From Thalassospira profundimaris (GTDB taxonomy: Bacteria; Pseudomonadota; Alphaproteobacteria; Rhodospirillales; Thalassospiraceae): DNA of 64,000 nt. Location of the stretch: positions 1-64,000 of the forward strand of contig NZ_JPWH01000016.1 of NCBI RefSeq assembly GCF_003326755.1, written 5' to 3'. Each line of letters starts with the position of its first letter. The first letter of the stretch is position 1. The position numbers and the translations under genes were made by a program. This document shows, piece by piece, positions 1 to 8,519 of this stretch. The notes under the pieces are model-generated. The model was not told where the DNA came from, made no database searches, and saw only the letters and a list, made by a program, of their open reading frames with translations.

Positions 1-38
1 GCTACTGGATTTGAATGAGTCTGGACCCTAGAAACAAT

Positions 39-80
39 CTATGGAAAACCATAGGTGTGTAACTTTCCGGAACGGCAGGG
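39..80 (+). promoter_or_regulatory. Repeated leader with dyad upstream of first LuxR gene
   Basis: A perfect inverted repeat, CTATGG-AAAA-CCATAG, occupies 39-54, 27 bp before the first luxR-type start. The core AAAACCAYAGG recurs before the second gene (about 896-911) and the third (about 1703-1718), and the sequence following the core is also similar between copies 1 and 2. The leader was therefore duplicated together with the genes. In the later copies the left arm has decayed. It could be a LuxR-protein binding site (autoregulation), but that is inference. Confidence 0.45.
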
Positions 81-851
81 ATGGCCCTTCAACTGAATAA
101 CGATCTTTTTGATCTGTTAAATGCACTGGACAATGCACAGCATGTTCCGGGCGCATGGCAGGCAGGGCTGGTTTTTTTCCGGAAATACGGGGGTAATCAA
201 ATTACCTATACCCATGAAAGGCAGGATGGCAGCATCGTCTTTCTGACCACCCTGCCGGACTGGTGGATGACCTATTATCTTGACAATAACTATGCCGATC
301 TGGACCCGTTCATTGATGTCGGGCGTGCCTATTTCTCGCCAACCCGGTTTGATACCAAAAACGTCAATCTGCCGATTTCCCTCTCTGACCCCGCTGCGCA
401 AATGCTTCAGGAATTTGCCGAAACAGGCTCGAGTAGCGGATTTGTCATCCCGACCATGACACCCTCGACCCTGACAATCAGTGGTTTCAACATTGCAAAT
501 ACAATGGAAAATCAGGAATTCTCCCTGTTCTATAGCGACAAGGAAAATGCCCTGGCCCTTGCGGCCCATGCCGTACATCAACGCTGCCAGGAGCTTGACC
601 CCCATCTTGTGCAAACCGATGTGCATCTGGCACCACACAAAAACACGCATTACCCGCTTCTCAGCCCGCGGGAACGCGAATGCCTGCTGTGGCTGTGCAA
701 GGGGTTGCGCAATGATGCCATTGCGGACCGGATGGGCATTACCCGTGTTACCGTTGAAATGCACTTGCGCAATTGCCGCCAAAAACTGAATGCCCGCACC
801 CGGGAACAGGCGGTTGTGACCGCCATCAAACGCGGTTTCATTACGCCTTAA
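81..851 (+). CDS. LuxR-type transcriptional regulator, copy 1
   Basis: A 256-residue protein with the two-domain layout of quorum-sensing LuxR regulators. The N-terminal ligand-binding domain keeps W62, Y66, D75 and P76, with the same spacing as W57, Y61, D70 and P71 of TraR that contact acyl-homoserine lactones; the position matching TraR W85 is phenylalanine. The C-terminal GerE-type helix-turn-helix starts at LSPRERECLLWLCKGL (about residue 194). No luxI-type synthase is seen in the window, so it would act as a LuxR solo if it binds a signal. The start at 81 gives the same length and N-terminal pattern (NDLFDLL) as the two following paralogues. Domain assignment is firm; the ligand is not known. 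Confidence 0.9.
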   Translation: MALQLNNDLFDLLNALDNAQHVPGAWQAGLVFFRKYGGNQITYTHERQDGSIVFLTTLPDWWMTYYLDNNYADLDPFIDVGRAYFSPTRFDTKNVNLPISLSDPAAQMLQEFAETGSSSGFVIPTMTPSTLTISGFNIANTMENQEFSLFYSDKENALALAAHAVHQRCQELDPHLVQTDVHLAPHKNTHYPLLSPRERECLLWLCKGLRNDAIADRMGITRVTVEMHLRNCRQKLNARTREQAVVTAIKRGFITP

Positions 852-937
852 ACATTCTTTCCCGGGGCTGTGACATGGCGGGTTTGATCAAAGAACAGGG
901 AAAACCACAGGTTTGCAACTTTGCCGGAATGACAGGG

Positions 938-1708
938 ATGAGCGTGAACCCACAGAACGACCTTTTTGATCTGTTAAATGCCCTGAACAGCACATTGAAT
1001 GTTGCAGACGCATGGCAGGCGGGGCTGGTGTTTTTCCAAAAATATGGCGGCACCCAAATCAGCTATGCCCGTGGCAGACCGGATGGCAGCATCGCCTTTC
1101 TCACCACCGTTCCCGACTGGTGGATAAACCGGTATCTCGAGAATGACTATGTCACCCTGGACCCGTTCGCCGACATTAGTCGCGCTTATTTCACGCCAAC
1201 CCGATTTGACACCAGATCCGGCACGTTCCCGATTTCGCTGTCCGAACCAGCCACCCAAATGCTTCGGGAATATAGCGAAACCGGGGCAAATGCCGGTTTT
1301 GTCATTCCGACAATGACACCCTCGACATTGCAGATCAGCGGTTTCAATATTGCCAATGCCATGAGCCCGCAGGAATTTTCGCAATTCTATCGCGACAGGG
1401 AAAATGTCCTTGTTCTTGCCGCCCATGCCGTGCATCACCGATGTCAGGCACTGGACCCGCAATTATCCCAGCCAGAGATCCATCTGGCATCGCAAAAAGA
1501 CATTCATTACGCCCCCCTTAGCACACGGGAACGCGAATGCCTTCTTTGGCTGTGCAAGGGATTGCGCAATGACGCGATTGCAGAGCGTATGGGCATTAGC
1601 CGTGTCACTGTCGAAATGCACTTGCGCAACTGCCGCACAAAACTGGATGCCCGCACCCGGGAACAGGCGGTTGTCACGGCCATAAAACAGGGGTTCATTA
1701 CCCCATGA
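938..1708 (+). CDS. LuxR-type transcriptional regulator, copy 2
   Basis: Second of three tandem paralogues. The frame is open back to 773, inside copy 1, but ATG 938 is chosen because it gives 256 residues and aligns with the N-termini of both neighbours; an ATG three codons earlier (929) is the alternative. The autoinducer-binding domain keeps W62, Y66, D75 and P76. The GerE-type helix-turn-helix (LSTRERECLLWLCKGL) is nearly identical to the other copies. It lies 86 bp after copy 1 and carries its own version of the leader repeat, so separate transcription is possible. It probably regulates DNA in response to a diffusible signal; target and ligand are unknown. Confidence 0.9.
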   Translation: MSVNPQNDLFDLLNALNSTLNVADAWQAGLVFFQKYGGTQISYARGRPDGSIAFLTTVPDWWINRYLENDYVTLDPFADISRAYFTPTRFDTRSGTFPISLSEPATQMLREYSETGANAGFVIPTMTPSTLQISGFNIANAMSPQEFSQFYRDRENVLVLAAHAVHHRCQALDPQLSQPEIHLASQKDIHYAPLSTRERECLLWLCKGLRNDAIAERMGISRVTVEMHLRNCRTKLDARTREQAVVTAIKQGFITP

Positions 1709-1750
1709 AAACCACAGGCTTTGATTTTCACCAACTGACAATGAGCAGAG

Positions 1751-2521
1751 ATGATCTCGGACCCGAATAACGATCTCTATGATCTGTTAAACGCCCTTGA
1801 GAATGCCCCTGATGTGCCAGCCGCCTGGCAGGCTGGCTTGCAGTTTTTCAGAAAGTTCGGGGCGCGTCAGATCACCTATGGCTTTGAAAAACCGGATGGC
1901 AGCATTGTTTTTCTAACCACCCTTCCCGATTGGTGGATGCACCATTATCTGGACAGCAATTATGGCAACTGCGATCCGTTAATTGATGTGGCCCGAGCCT
2001 ATATTACACCCAGAAAATTTGAAACGCCCTTCACCAATTTCCCCGTTACCCTTTCGTCCAAAGCCAGACAAATACTTAATGAATTTGGTGAGACGGAATC
2101 AACTGCCGGGCTGGTCATTCCGGGAATGAACCCCATGCCGCAGCAATTAAGCGCCGTGGTAATTTCCAATACAATGGATACGGAAGAATTTTCAAAATTC
2201 TATCGCGGCAAGGAAACCACCCTAATTCTCGCTTCCCACGCCTTACAGCAACGGTGTCAGGAACTTGATCATCAATTCAACAAAACAGATCTTCACCTGG
2301 TACGAGAGAGACTCACGCATTATCCCGCACTCAGCCCACGGGAACGCGAATGCCTGCTTTGGCTGTGCAAGGGATTGCGCAATGATGCCATTGCAGATCG
2401 CATGGGCATTAGCCGTGTCACCGTCGAAATGCACTTGCGCAACAGCCGCACAAAACTGAATGCCCGTACCCGGGAACAGGCGGTTGTGACCGCCATAAAG
2501 CAGGGATTTATCAGTCCCTGA
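1751..2521 (+). CDS. LuxR-type transcriptional regulator, copy 3
   Basis: Third tandem LuxR-type protein, again exactly 256 residues. It is the most diverged copy in the ligand-binding half (NCDPLIDVARAYITPRKFET replaces the DPF-type stretch of copies 1 and 2), yet W62, Y66, D75 and P76 are kept. The DNA-binding half is almost identical to copy 2 at the nucleotide level. A conserved DNA-binding domain with a divergent sensor domain suggests that the three proteins share operators but sense different ligands, or that gene conversion homogenises the 3' ends. Only 42 bp separate it from copy 2, and its leader repeat overlaps the copy 2 stop codon. Confidence 0.9.
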   Translation: MISDPNNDLYDLLNALENAPDVPAAWQAGLQFFRKFGARQITYGFEKPDGSIVFLTTLPDWWMHHYLDSNYGNCDPLIDVARAYITPRKFETPFTNFPVTLSSKARQILNEFGETESTAGLVIPGMNPMPQQLSAVVISNTMDTEEFSKFYRGKETTLILASHALQQRCQELDHQFNKTDLHLVRERLTHYPALSPRERECLLWLCKGLRNDAIADRMGISRVTVEMHLRNSRTKLNARTREQAVVTAIKQGFISP

Positions 2522-2564
2522 AGCAGGATTATCCCTCCCCTCGCAGATAGATCAGGCTTTCATC

Positions 2565-2592
2565 TTGACTCTGGCCCATGCGTTGTTAGATA
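2565..2592 (+). promoter_or_regulatory. Candidate promoter of the imuA-imuB-dnaE2 operon
   Basis: TTGACT (2565-2570), a 16-bp spacer and TAGATA (2587-2592) make a plausible sigma-70 promoter. The LexA box begins 4 bp after the -10, so bound repressor would cover the transcription start. The in-frame TTG at 2565 lies in the -35 element and cannot be the imuA start. Confidence 0.55.
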
Positions 2593-2596
2593 AAAG

Positions 2597-2611
2597 GAAC
2601 AAAATAGGAAC
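2597..2611 (+). promoter_or_regulatory. LexA (SOS) box
   Basis: GAAC-AAAATAG-GAAC is an exact match to the alphaproteobacterial LexA operator GTTC-N7-GTTC read on the other strand. It sits 19 bp before the imuA start and just after the candidate -10. SOS control of imuAB-dnaE2 is well established in other alphaproteobacteria, so DNA-damage induction is expected. Confidence 0.85.
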
Positions 2612-2630
2612 ATTTAACGGGCACATTTCC

Positions 2631-3476
2631 ATGACCAGCCGATTGCAACAGGCACGCGCGGCCCTTTTGCGGGCCGAAAAACACTGGCAAGGCCATGCGG
2701 CCTGTGTCAATGGCGGGCAACCGGTGCTGATCAAACGGGCCTTTGGCGGTATTGACCTTGGCAACCATTTCGCGGCTGGCGGCCTGATGACCACCGGCCT
2801 GCACGAAATTATGACCGAACATCATGACAGTGCGGCATCGGCCCTGGCCTGGTATATGGCCGGTCTCTCACCCCATAGTCACCAGCCTGCCAAACAAAAC
2901 AAACCCGCCACCCGGTTATGGGTTCAGCACCGCAAGGCACTGGATCAGGGCCAGGTTTACGCGCCCGCCCTGTTTGCAAAACAGTCCAATCCGCAATGCG
3001 CGCTGGTCATGATGAATATTGACCAGCAGCAAACCGCCCTTTGGACCTGCGAGGAAGCGGCCAAGTCCGGGCAGATTGGCAATGTCATACTGGAAACAAC
3101 CGACTACGACCTGACCACCGCCCGCCGCCTGCAACTGGCCTGCGAGGCCGGGTCCTGCCGCCTGATTGTGCTGCGCCAGCACCGGGCCGGGCAAAAAATT
3201 GCCCCATCGCCGGCATGGTCGCGCTGGCACATCACGCCACATGGCATTTATCGCAAACTCAGCCTGATCGGGGGACGCGGGGTTCGACCGGCCAGCTGGA
3301 AAGTCTGTATCGATGAAGCAACGCTTCGTATATCTGTGGCTGCCCCACTGGAAAACCGACTGCCACCAAAACCACACGCCATCCCTGAAATCCGATACCC
3401 GGCCCACGCCGGAGGATACGGCAAAAACAAGGGTTTCAGCCGCCAAGGCCCCGACCTTTGTCGTCACGCGAAATGA
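2631..3476 (+). CDS. imuA: ImuA, SOS mutasome RecA-like protein
   Basis: A 281-residue protein matching the ImuA family, a RecA/SulA-related factor that works with ImuB and DnaE2 in error-prone translesion synthesis. The GGIDLGNHFAAGGLMTTGLHEI segment near the N-terminus is the region that links the family to RecA-like folds. ATG 2631 is chosen because the only earlier in-frame start (TTG 2565) lies in the promoter. The 3' end overlaps imuB by 164 bp in another reading frame, so the last roughly 55 residues (proline- and basic-rich, unlike an ImuA core) are encoded over the ImuB N-terminus. This tail may be a frame run-on. The overlap implies translational coupling. Confidence 0.85.
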   Translation: MTSRLQQARAALLRAEKHWQGHAACVNGGQPVLIKRAFGGIDLGNHFAAGGLMTTGLHEIMTEHHDSAASALAWYMAGLSPHSHQPAKQNKPATRLWVQHRKALDQGQVYAPALFAKQSNPQCALVMMNIDQQQTALWTCEEAAKSGQIGNVILETTDYDLTTARRLQLACEAGSCRLIVLRQHRAGQKIAPSPAWSRWHITPHGIYRKLSLIGGRGVRPASWKVCIDEATLRISVAAPLENRLPPKPHAIPEIRYPAHAGGYGKNKGFSRQGPDLCRHAK

Positions 3477-5028
3477 CCACAAGGGCGTGCTGGTGTGTGG
3501 CCTGACAGCACAGGCACGAGCCTTGGGCATATTGCCCGCCATGCGCCTGGCCGAAGCCCGCAGCATTGTGCCGGACCTTATCAATATCACCGAAGAACCC
3601 GCCCTTTATGAACAATATCAGGCCCGGATCATGCGCCATCTGGACCGTTACAGCCCCTGGATTGCGGCGGACCGGGCCCTGGCACGCGAAAACCTGGCCG
3701 GACAAACCGGTTTCTGGCTGGAAATGACCGGCGGCATTCACCTGTTTGGTGACGAGGAAACCCTGATGGCACAAATTGAGCGGGATTTACGCCATATGGG
3801 CTTTGCCTGCCAAAGCGGCATGGCCGATACTGCCGGGGCGGCCTGGGCCTGTGCACAATTTCTGACCGGTCAGCCCTTGCGGACCCTCTCGCTTCCGGCG
3901 GATCATGCAAAGGCCCGGCAATTGCCGGTTGCCGGGCTGCGTTTGCCAACAGCCACGCGGGCCACCCTGCACCGGCTAGGCCTTCATCACATTCACGATT
4001 TGGCCGATTTGCCCCGCGCGACCCTGACCACCCGGCTGGGGCCAGAGGTTTTGCAAAGGCTGGACCAGTTTTATGGCCGCCTGCCCGAACATCTGAATTT
4101 TCAGTTACCCAGCCAGCCCTGGCTTATGCGCCAGCAATATGGTGAACCGCTGGGCGATGCCGCCAATCTTGAAGCCGCCATCACGCAGCTTGTGCAGTCC
4201 CTGTGCCAGGATTTGCAGGCCCATCACAAAGGATTGCGGCGGATCATTCTGCGCTGCATCCGGGTGGACGGACACACCCATACCGTTGCCATCACCACCA
4301 GCAGCGCCTGCCAGTCCGCCCCGCATTTATTACGCCTGCTGGCCGAAAAGCTGCCCGGTGTTGATACCGGCTTTGGTATCGAGGAAGTGATTGTCTATGC
4401 CCCGTGGGTGGAAAATATCGCCTTTCGCCAAATCAGCCTTGAGGCGCAAAATCCATCCGCCAGTGACACTATCGCCTTAAACGAACTGTTTGACCGGATT
4501 GGTCATCACCTTGGCCCCAAAGACCAGCTTTATCGCCCGGACCACCATGCCAGCCACCTGCCGGAACTGGCCGCTAGCAAAAAACCCGTTTCAGCCAAAG
4601 GGACCTGCCCGCGCCTGGCAGAATCCCCCCTGCCCGCCCGGCCCATCCGGCTGATTAACCCGCCAGAGCCGGTTCAAATTATTTCCCGTGCCGCCAATGG
4701 ACTGCCCCTTGAAATACGCTGGCGGCGCATGGCCCTGAAAATTGAAAACCTGAGGGGACCCGAACGGATTTGCCCCGAATGGTGGCATTATTTGAACCAG
4801 GAAGGTTTCGCCCTGGCCGAGGAAACCCGCGACTATTTCCATATTCAGGACCAGACAGGCCGCCAATTGTGGCTTTGCCGCCATCTGGTTCGACGGGATC
4901 GGCATATTGAGGACGAAAATACGCACCCCCATACCCCATCACCACAGCCGGATTTTTTCCGCCCCCCTTGCGCAATGCTTCCCCAGCCCGACCCGGATTT
5001 ATGGTCGGTTCATGGCCTGTTTGCCTGA
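3313..5028 (+). CDS. imuB: ImuB, catalytically inactive Y-family polymerase homologue
   Basis: A 571-residue ImuB. The N-terminus (YLWLPHWKTD) and the ALGILPAMRLAEARSIVPDL stretch are typical. As in the family, the acidic catalytic residues of active Y-family polymerases are missing: the segment expected to carry the DE pair reads GFWLEMTGGIHLFG (about residues 133-146). ImuB is thought to be a scaffold that links ImuA, DnaE2 and the beta clamp. A helix-hairpin-helix-like region (LHRLGLHHIHDLADLPRATL) lies near the middle. The start ATG is inside imuA. The stop at 5026-5028 is followed by GAGG, the ribosome-binding site of dnaE2, so the genes are coupled. Confidence 0.9.
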   Translation: MKQRFVYLWLPHWKTDCHQNHTPSLKSDTRPTPEDTAKTRVSAAKAPTFVVTRNDHKGVLVCGLTAQARALGILPAMRLAEARSIVPDLINITEEPALYEQYQARIMRHLDRYSPWIAADRALARENLAGQTGFWLEMTGGIHLFGDEETLMAQIERDLRHMGFACQSGMADTAGAAWACAQFLTGQPLRTLSLPADHAKARQLPVAGLRLPTATRATLHRLGLHHIHDLADLPRATLTTRLGPEVLQRLDQFYGRLPEHLNFQLPSQPWLMRQQYGEPLGDAANLEAAITQLVQSLCQDLQAHHKGLRRIILRCIRVDGHTHTVAITTSSACQSAPHLLRLLAEKLPGVDTGFGIEEVIVYAPWVENIAFRQISLEAQNPSASDTIALNELFDRIGHHLGPKDQLYRPDHHASHLPELAASKKPVSAKGTCPRLAESPLPARPIRLINPPEPVQIISRAANGLPLEIRWRRMALKIENLRGPERICPEWWHYLNQEGFALAEETRDYFHIQDQTGRQLWLCRHLVRRDRHIEDENTHPHTPSPQPDFFRPPCAMLPQPDPDLWSVHGLFA

Positions 5029-5035
5029 GGTTTGC

Positions 5036-8000
5036 ATGGTTGATCATCGTTCCCACACCGCACCCAAAGCCACAAACAGCCAGTCGAAAACACCCGCGCA
5101 CACCCGTAACCTGACCCCTACGGGCTTTCAGGAGGGCACTGCAAAATGTCCGCGATATGCCGAACTTCAGGTGAGCAGCAATTTTTCCTTTTTGCGCGGG
5201 GCCTCCCATGCCGAAGAACTGGTTTTAACGGCGGCGAGCAAGGGATTATACGGCATGGCAATTACCGACCGGAACAGCCTAGCCGGTATTGTGCGGGGGT
5301 TTAGCGCCCATAAACCCTGGCAGGACCATTTGCACTATATTGTTGGCTGTCGGCTGGATCTGGGCGATGCCCCATCGCTTTTATGTTATCCGACCGACCG
5401 GCAGGCCTATGCCCGGTTATGCCGCCTTCTTACCCTGGGCAAACGCCGTGCCCCCAAGGGCGAATGCGAACTGTACCTGAATGATGTCATCGAACATCGT
5501 GAAGGATTGCTGTTCATCGCCGTGCCGCCCCAGGTGCCCGATGATGAATTTTACAGCCATCTTGAATATTTCAAGGCTCACTTCCCGGACTGTTTATGGC
5601 TGTCGGTGGGTCGGTTTATGGATGGCTTTGATACCCACAGGCTGGCCTTTGCCGGACATGTTGAAAAAAGCCTGAACATTCCGGTGGTTGTGACCAATGA
5701 TGTGCATATGCACGTCCGGTCCCGTAAACCGTTGCAGGATGTGCTTACCTGCATCCGTCATCACTGCCGGATCGAGGATGCCGGATACCGCCTGTTTCCC
5801 AATGGCGAACGCCATATCAAATCGCCACAGGAAATGGCGGCCCTGTTCCCCGATCATCCGCACTGGCTGGAGCGTAGTGTGGAAATCGCCCAACAATGCC
5901 GCTTTCATTTGCGCGAATTGCAATATGAATATCCCGATGAAAATGATGGTTCTGGTGAAACCACCCAACAACGCCTGACCCGCCTGACCTGGGAAGGGGC
6001 ACATCAACGCTATCCCGATGGCATTCCCGCCAAGGTGGAAGGTCTGTTAAAAACCGAACTCGCCCTGATCGACGAGCTGGGCTATGCCCCCTATTTCCTG
6101 ACCGTACATGACATTGTCTCCTTTGCCCGCTCAAAGGGCATTTTATGCCAGGGCCGGGGGTCGGCGGCCAATTCATCGGTGTGTTTTTGTCTGCACATTA
6201 CCTCGGTTAATCCCGCCGAAGTCGAATTGCTGTTTTCGCGTTTTATCAGCAACGCCCGACGCGAACCGCCCGATATTGATGTGGATTTTGAACATGAACG
6301 CCGCGAAGAAGTGATTCAATTCATCTATCAACGTTACGGGCGCGACCGGGCCGGGCTGACGGCAACGGTCATTTCCTATCGGTCGCGCAGTGCCCTGCGT
6401 GATGTGGGCAAGGTTTTTGGCCTGTCGGAAGACAGCATTGTCAAACTGACCAAAACCATCTGGGGGTCTGGCAGCAAAGGCCCGCATGAGGCCATGATGC
6501 GCCAGTCCGGCATTAACCCGGATGAAGCCCGTATGCAGGCGATTTTGCGCCTGGCTGGCGAACTGACCGGCTTTCCCCGCCATTTGTCGCAACATGTGGG
6601 CGGTTTTGTCATTACGCGCGGGCCGTTATGCGAACTTTCCCCCATCGCCAATGCCGCGATGGAGGACCGCACCACCATTGAATGGGACAAGGATGATATT
6701 GACGCCCTGGGCATTCTGAAAGTCGATGTGCTGGCCCTTGGCATGCTAAGCTGTATTCGCAAGGCATTTGACGAACTGCGCCATCACAAAAACATTGACT
6801 ACGACCTTGCCTCCCTGCCCAAGGAAGACCCGGCCGTTTATGACATGCTGTGCAAGGCGGACAGCATTGGCACCTTTCAGGTGGAATCCCGCGCACAAAT
6901 GAGCATGCTGCCGCGCCTGCAACCCAAATGTTTATATGATTTAACCATTCAAATCGCCATTGTCCGCCCCGGCCCGATCCAGGGCGGCATGGTGCATCCG
7001 TTTTTACAGCGGCGAATGAAACGGGAAGAAGTCGATTATCCGTCTGATGAGCTTAAATCCGTTTTAAAACGCACCGAAGGCGTGCCGCTGTTTCAGGAAC
7101 AGGCCATGCAGATTGCCATTGTCGGTGCTGGCTTTAGCGGCGGTGAAGCCGATAATTTGCGCCGGGCCATGGCAACCTTCAAACGCACCGGCACGATTGG
7201 CGAACATCGCGACAAATTCATCAAGGGCATGTTGCGCAACGGCTATGATCCCGATTTTGCCGAACGCTGCTTTAAACAGATCGAGGGCTTTGCCGATTAT
7301 GGTTTTCCCGAAAGCCATGCCGCCAGTTTTGCCATTCTGGCCTATGCCTCGTCCTGGCTGAAACATCATCATCCCGATGTGTTTTTATGTGCCCTGCTTA
7401 ATGCCCAGCCAATGGGGTTTTATGCCCCGGCACAATTGGTTAATGATGCGCGCAATCATGGGGTGCGGGTGCTGGAAGTCGATGTAAATTACAGCTTCTG
7501 GGACAATAGCCTGGAACGCGAAATGGGCCGTTCATCGGGGTATCTGGCCGTACGCCTGGGGTTTCGGCAGGTGCGGGGCTTAACCGAACTTGAAATCACC
7601 CAACTGATTGCCAACCGCCCGATTGGCGGTTTTCAGGATATTTACCTGATGGCCCGCCAAACCGGCCTGTCGCCAGCTGCCCTTGAAAAACTGGCCGAAG
7701 CCGATGCCTTTCAATCCCTCGCCCTGCGCCGGCGCGAGGCCCTGTGGGCGGTAAAACGCTTTGGCAGGGGGCGCAAGGCCCCCGCCGCCTTGCCCCTGTT
7801 TGAAGCCGCACAAAACTTTAACCACAATATGGGTGTTTCTGCCGAATTTGGCCCGGAACCGGCGGTAAACCTGCCGATTATGGGGCCGGGCGAAGAAATT
7901 ATCGAGGATTATGCCAGCCTGCGCCTGTCGCTTAAGGGCCACCCGTTAACCCTGCTGCGTGATAGCTTGCAAAGGGCGGGGGTTAAACGCGCGATTGACC

Positions 8001-8503
8001 TGAATGCCGCACGCGATGGCGATAAAGTCACCCATGCCGGACTTGCGATTGTCCGGCAACGACCCGGCACATCCTCCGGCGTGGTTTTTATTACGCTGGA
8101 GGATGAAACGGGCATCGTCAATCTGGTTGTCTGGTCCAAGGTGATGGAGGAGCACCGCCGCGAGGTGATGACGGCAACCCTTCTGGGCGTTTCGGGCCGG
8201 TTTCAGCGCAAGGACAATGTTACCCACATTGTCGCGGAAAAACTGGTTGATCTTTCCGGCATGCTGCAAAGCCTGAGCGACAATACCAAAATCAGCCGCC
8301 AGTCTGGCGGCCATCCGCGCAACCTGCGCTGGGCCACCGGCACCGGAGGTACGGGCGTGCCCGCCCATACGGGGACATCCCCCACATCTCCCCCGGCATC
8401 CAGCCCGGAACCAACCCGTCAGCTTGAAGATTTGGGCCAGCGCCACGAACAGGACCATGCCAAAACCAGCCGCCTTAAAATTGACAGCCATGATTTTCAC
8501 TAA
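5036..8503 (+). CDS. dnaE2: DnaE2, error-prone DNA polymerase III alpha subunit
   Basis: A 1,155-residue C-family polymerase of the DnaE2 (ImuC) type, which performs mutagenic lesion bypass with ImuA and ImuB. It has a PHP domain from about residue 41 (YAELQVSSNFSFLRGASHAE), the GRGSAANSSVCF palm motif, the acidic catalytic motif PDIDVDFEHERRE (about 412-424) and a C-terminal OB fold (about 998-1080, GVVFITLEDETGIVNLVVW). The frame is open from TTG 4907, but ATG 5036 is chosen because GAGG lies 5 bp upstream. The last roughly 75 residues after the OB fold are low-complexity and histidine/proline/threonine-rich. It is the third gene of the SOS operon. Confidence 0.93.
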   Translation: MVDHRSHTAPKATNSQSKTPAHTRNLTPTGFQEGTAKCPRYAELQVSSNFSFLRGASHAEELVLTAASKGLYGMAITDRNSLAGIVRGFSAHKPWQDHLHYIVGCRLDLGDAPSLLCYPTDRQAYARLCRLLTLGKRRAPKGECELYLNDVIEHREGLLFIAVPPQVPDDEFYSHLEYFKAHFPDCLWLSVGRFMDGFDTHRLAFAGHVEKSLNIPVVVTNDVHMHVRSRKPLQDVLTCIRHHCRIEDAGYRLFPNGERHIKSPQEMAALFPDHPHWLERSVEIAQQCRFHLRELQYEYPDENDGSGETTQQRLTRLTWEGAHQRYPDGIPAKVEGLLKTELALIDELGYAPYFLTVHDIVSFARSKGILCQGRGSAANSSVCFCLHITSVNPAEVELLFSRFISNARREPPDIDVDFEHERREEVIQFIYQRYGRDRAGLTATVISYRSRSALRDVGKVFGLSEDSIVKLTKTIWGSGSKGPHEAMMRQSGINPDEARMQAILRLAGELTGFPRHLSQHVGGFVITRGPLCELSPIANAAMEDRTTIEWDKDDIDALGILKVDVLALGMLSCIRKAFDELRHHKNIDYDLASLPKEDPAVYDMLCKADSIGTFQVESRAQMSMLPRLQPKCLYDLTIQIAIVRPGPIQGGMVHPFLQRRMKREEVDYPSDELKSVLKRTEGVPLFQEQAMQIAIVGAGFSGGEADNLRRAMATFKRTGTIGEHRDKFIKGMLRNGYDPDFAERCFKQIEGFADYGFPESHAASFAILAYASSWLKHHHPDVFLCALLNAQPMGFYAPAQLVNDARNHGVRVLEVDVNYSFWDNSLEREMGRSSGYLAVRLGFRQVRGLTELEITQLIANRPIGGFQDIYLMARQTGLSPAALEKLAEADAFQSLALRRREALWAVKRFGRGRKAPAALPLFEAAQNFNHNMGVSAEFGPEPAVNLPIMGPGEEIIEDYASLRLSLKGHPLTLLRDSLQRAGVKRAIDLNAARDGDKVTHAGLAIVRQRPGTSSGVVFITLEDETGIVNLVVWSKVMEEHRREVMTATLLGVSGRFQRKDNVTHIVAEKLVDLSGMLQSLSDNTKISRQSGGHPRNLRWATGTGGTGVPAHTGTSPTSPPASSPEPTRQLEDLGQRHEQDHAKTSRLKIDSHDFH

Positions 8504-8519
8504 AGCGACCTTAATGAAC

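Larger units (their letters stand above)
81..2521 (+). repeat. Tandem triplication of a luxR-type gene
   Basis: Three same-strand genes of identical length (771 bp each including stop), each preceded by a related leader. Identity is highest in the last 200 bp of each copy (the helix-turn-helix region) and lowest in the middle of the sensor domain. This fits successive tandem duplication followed by divergence of the sensor part. Confidence 0.85.
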
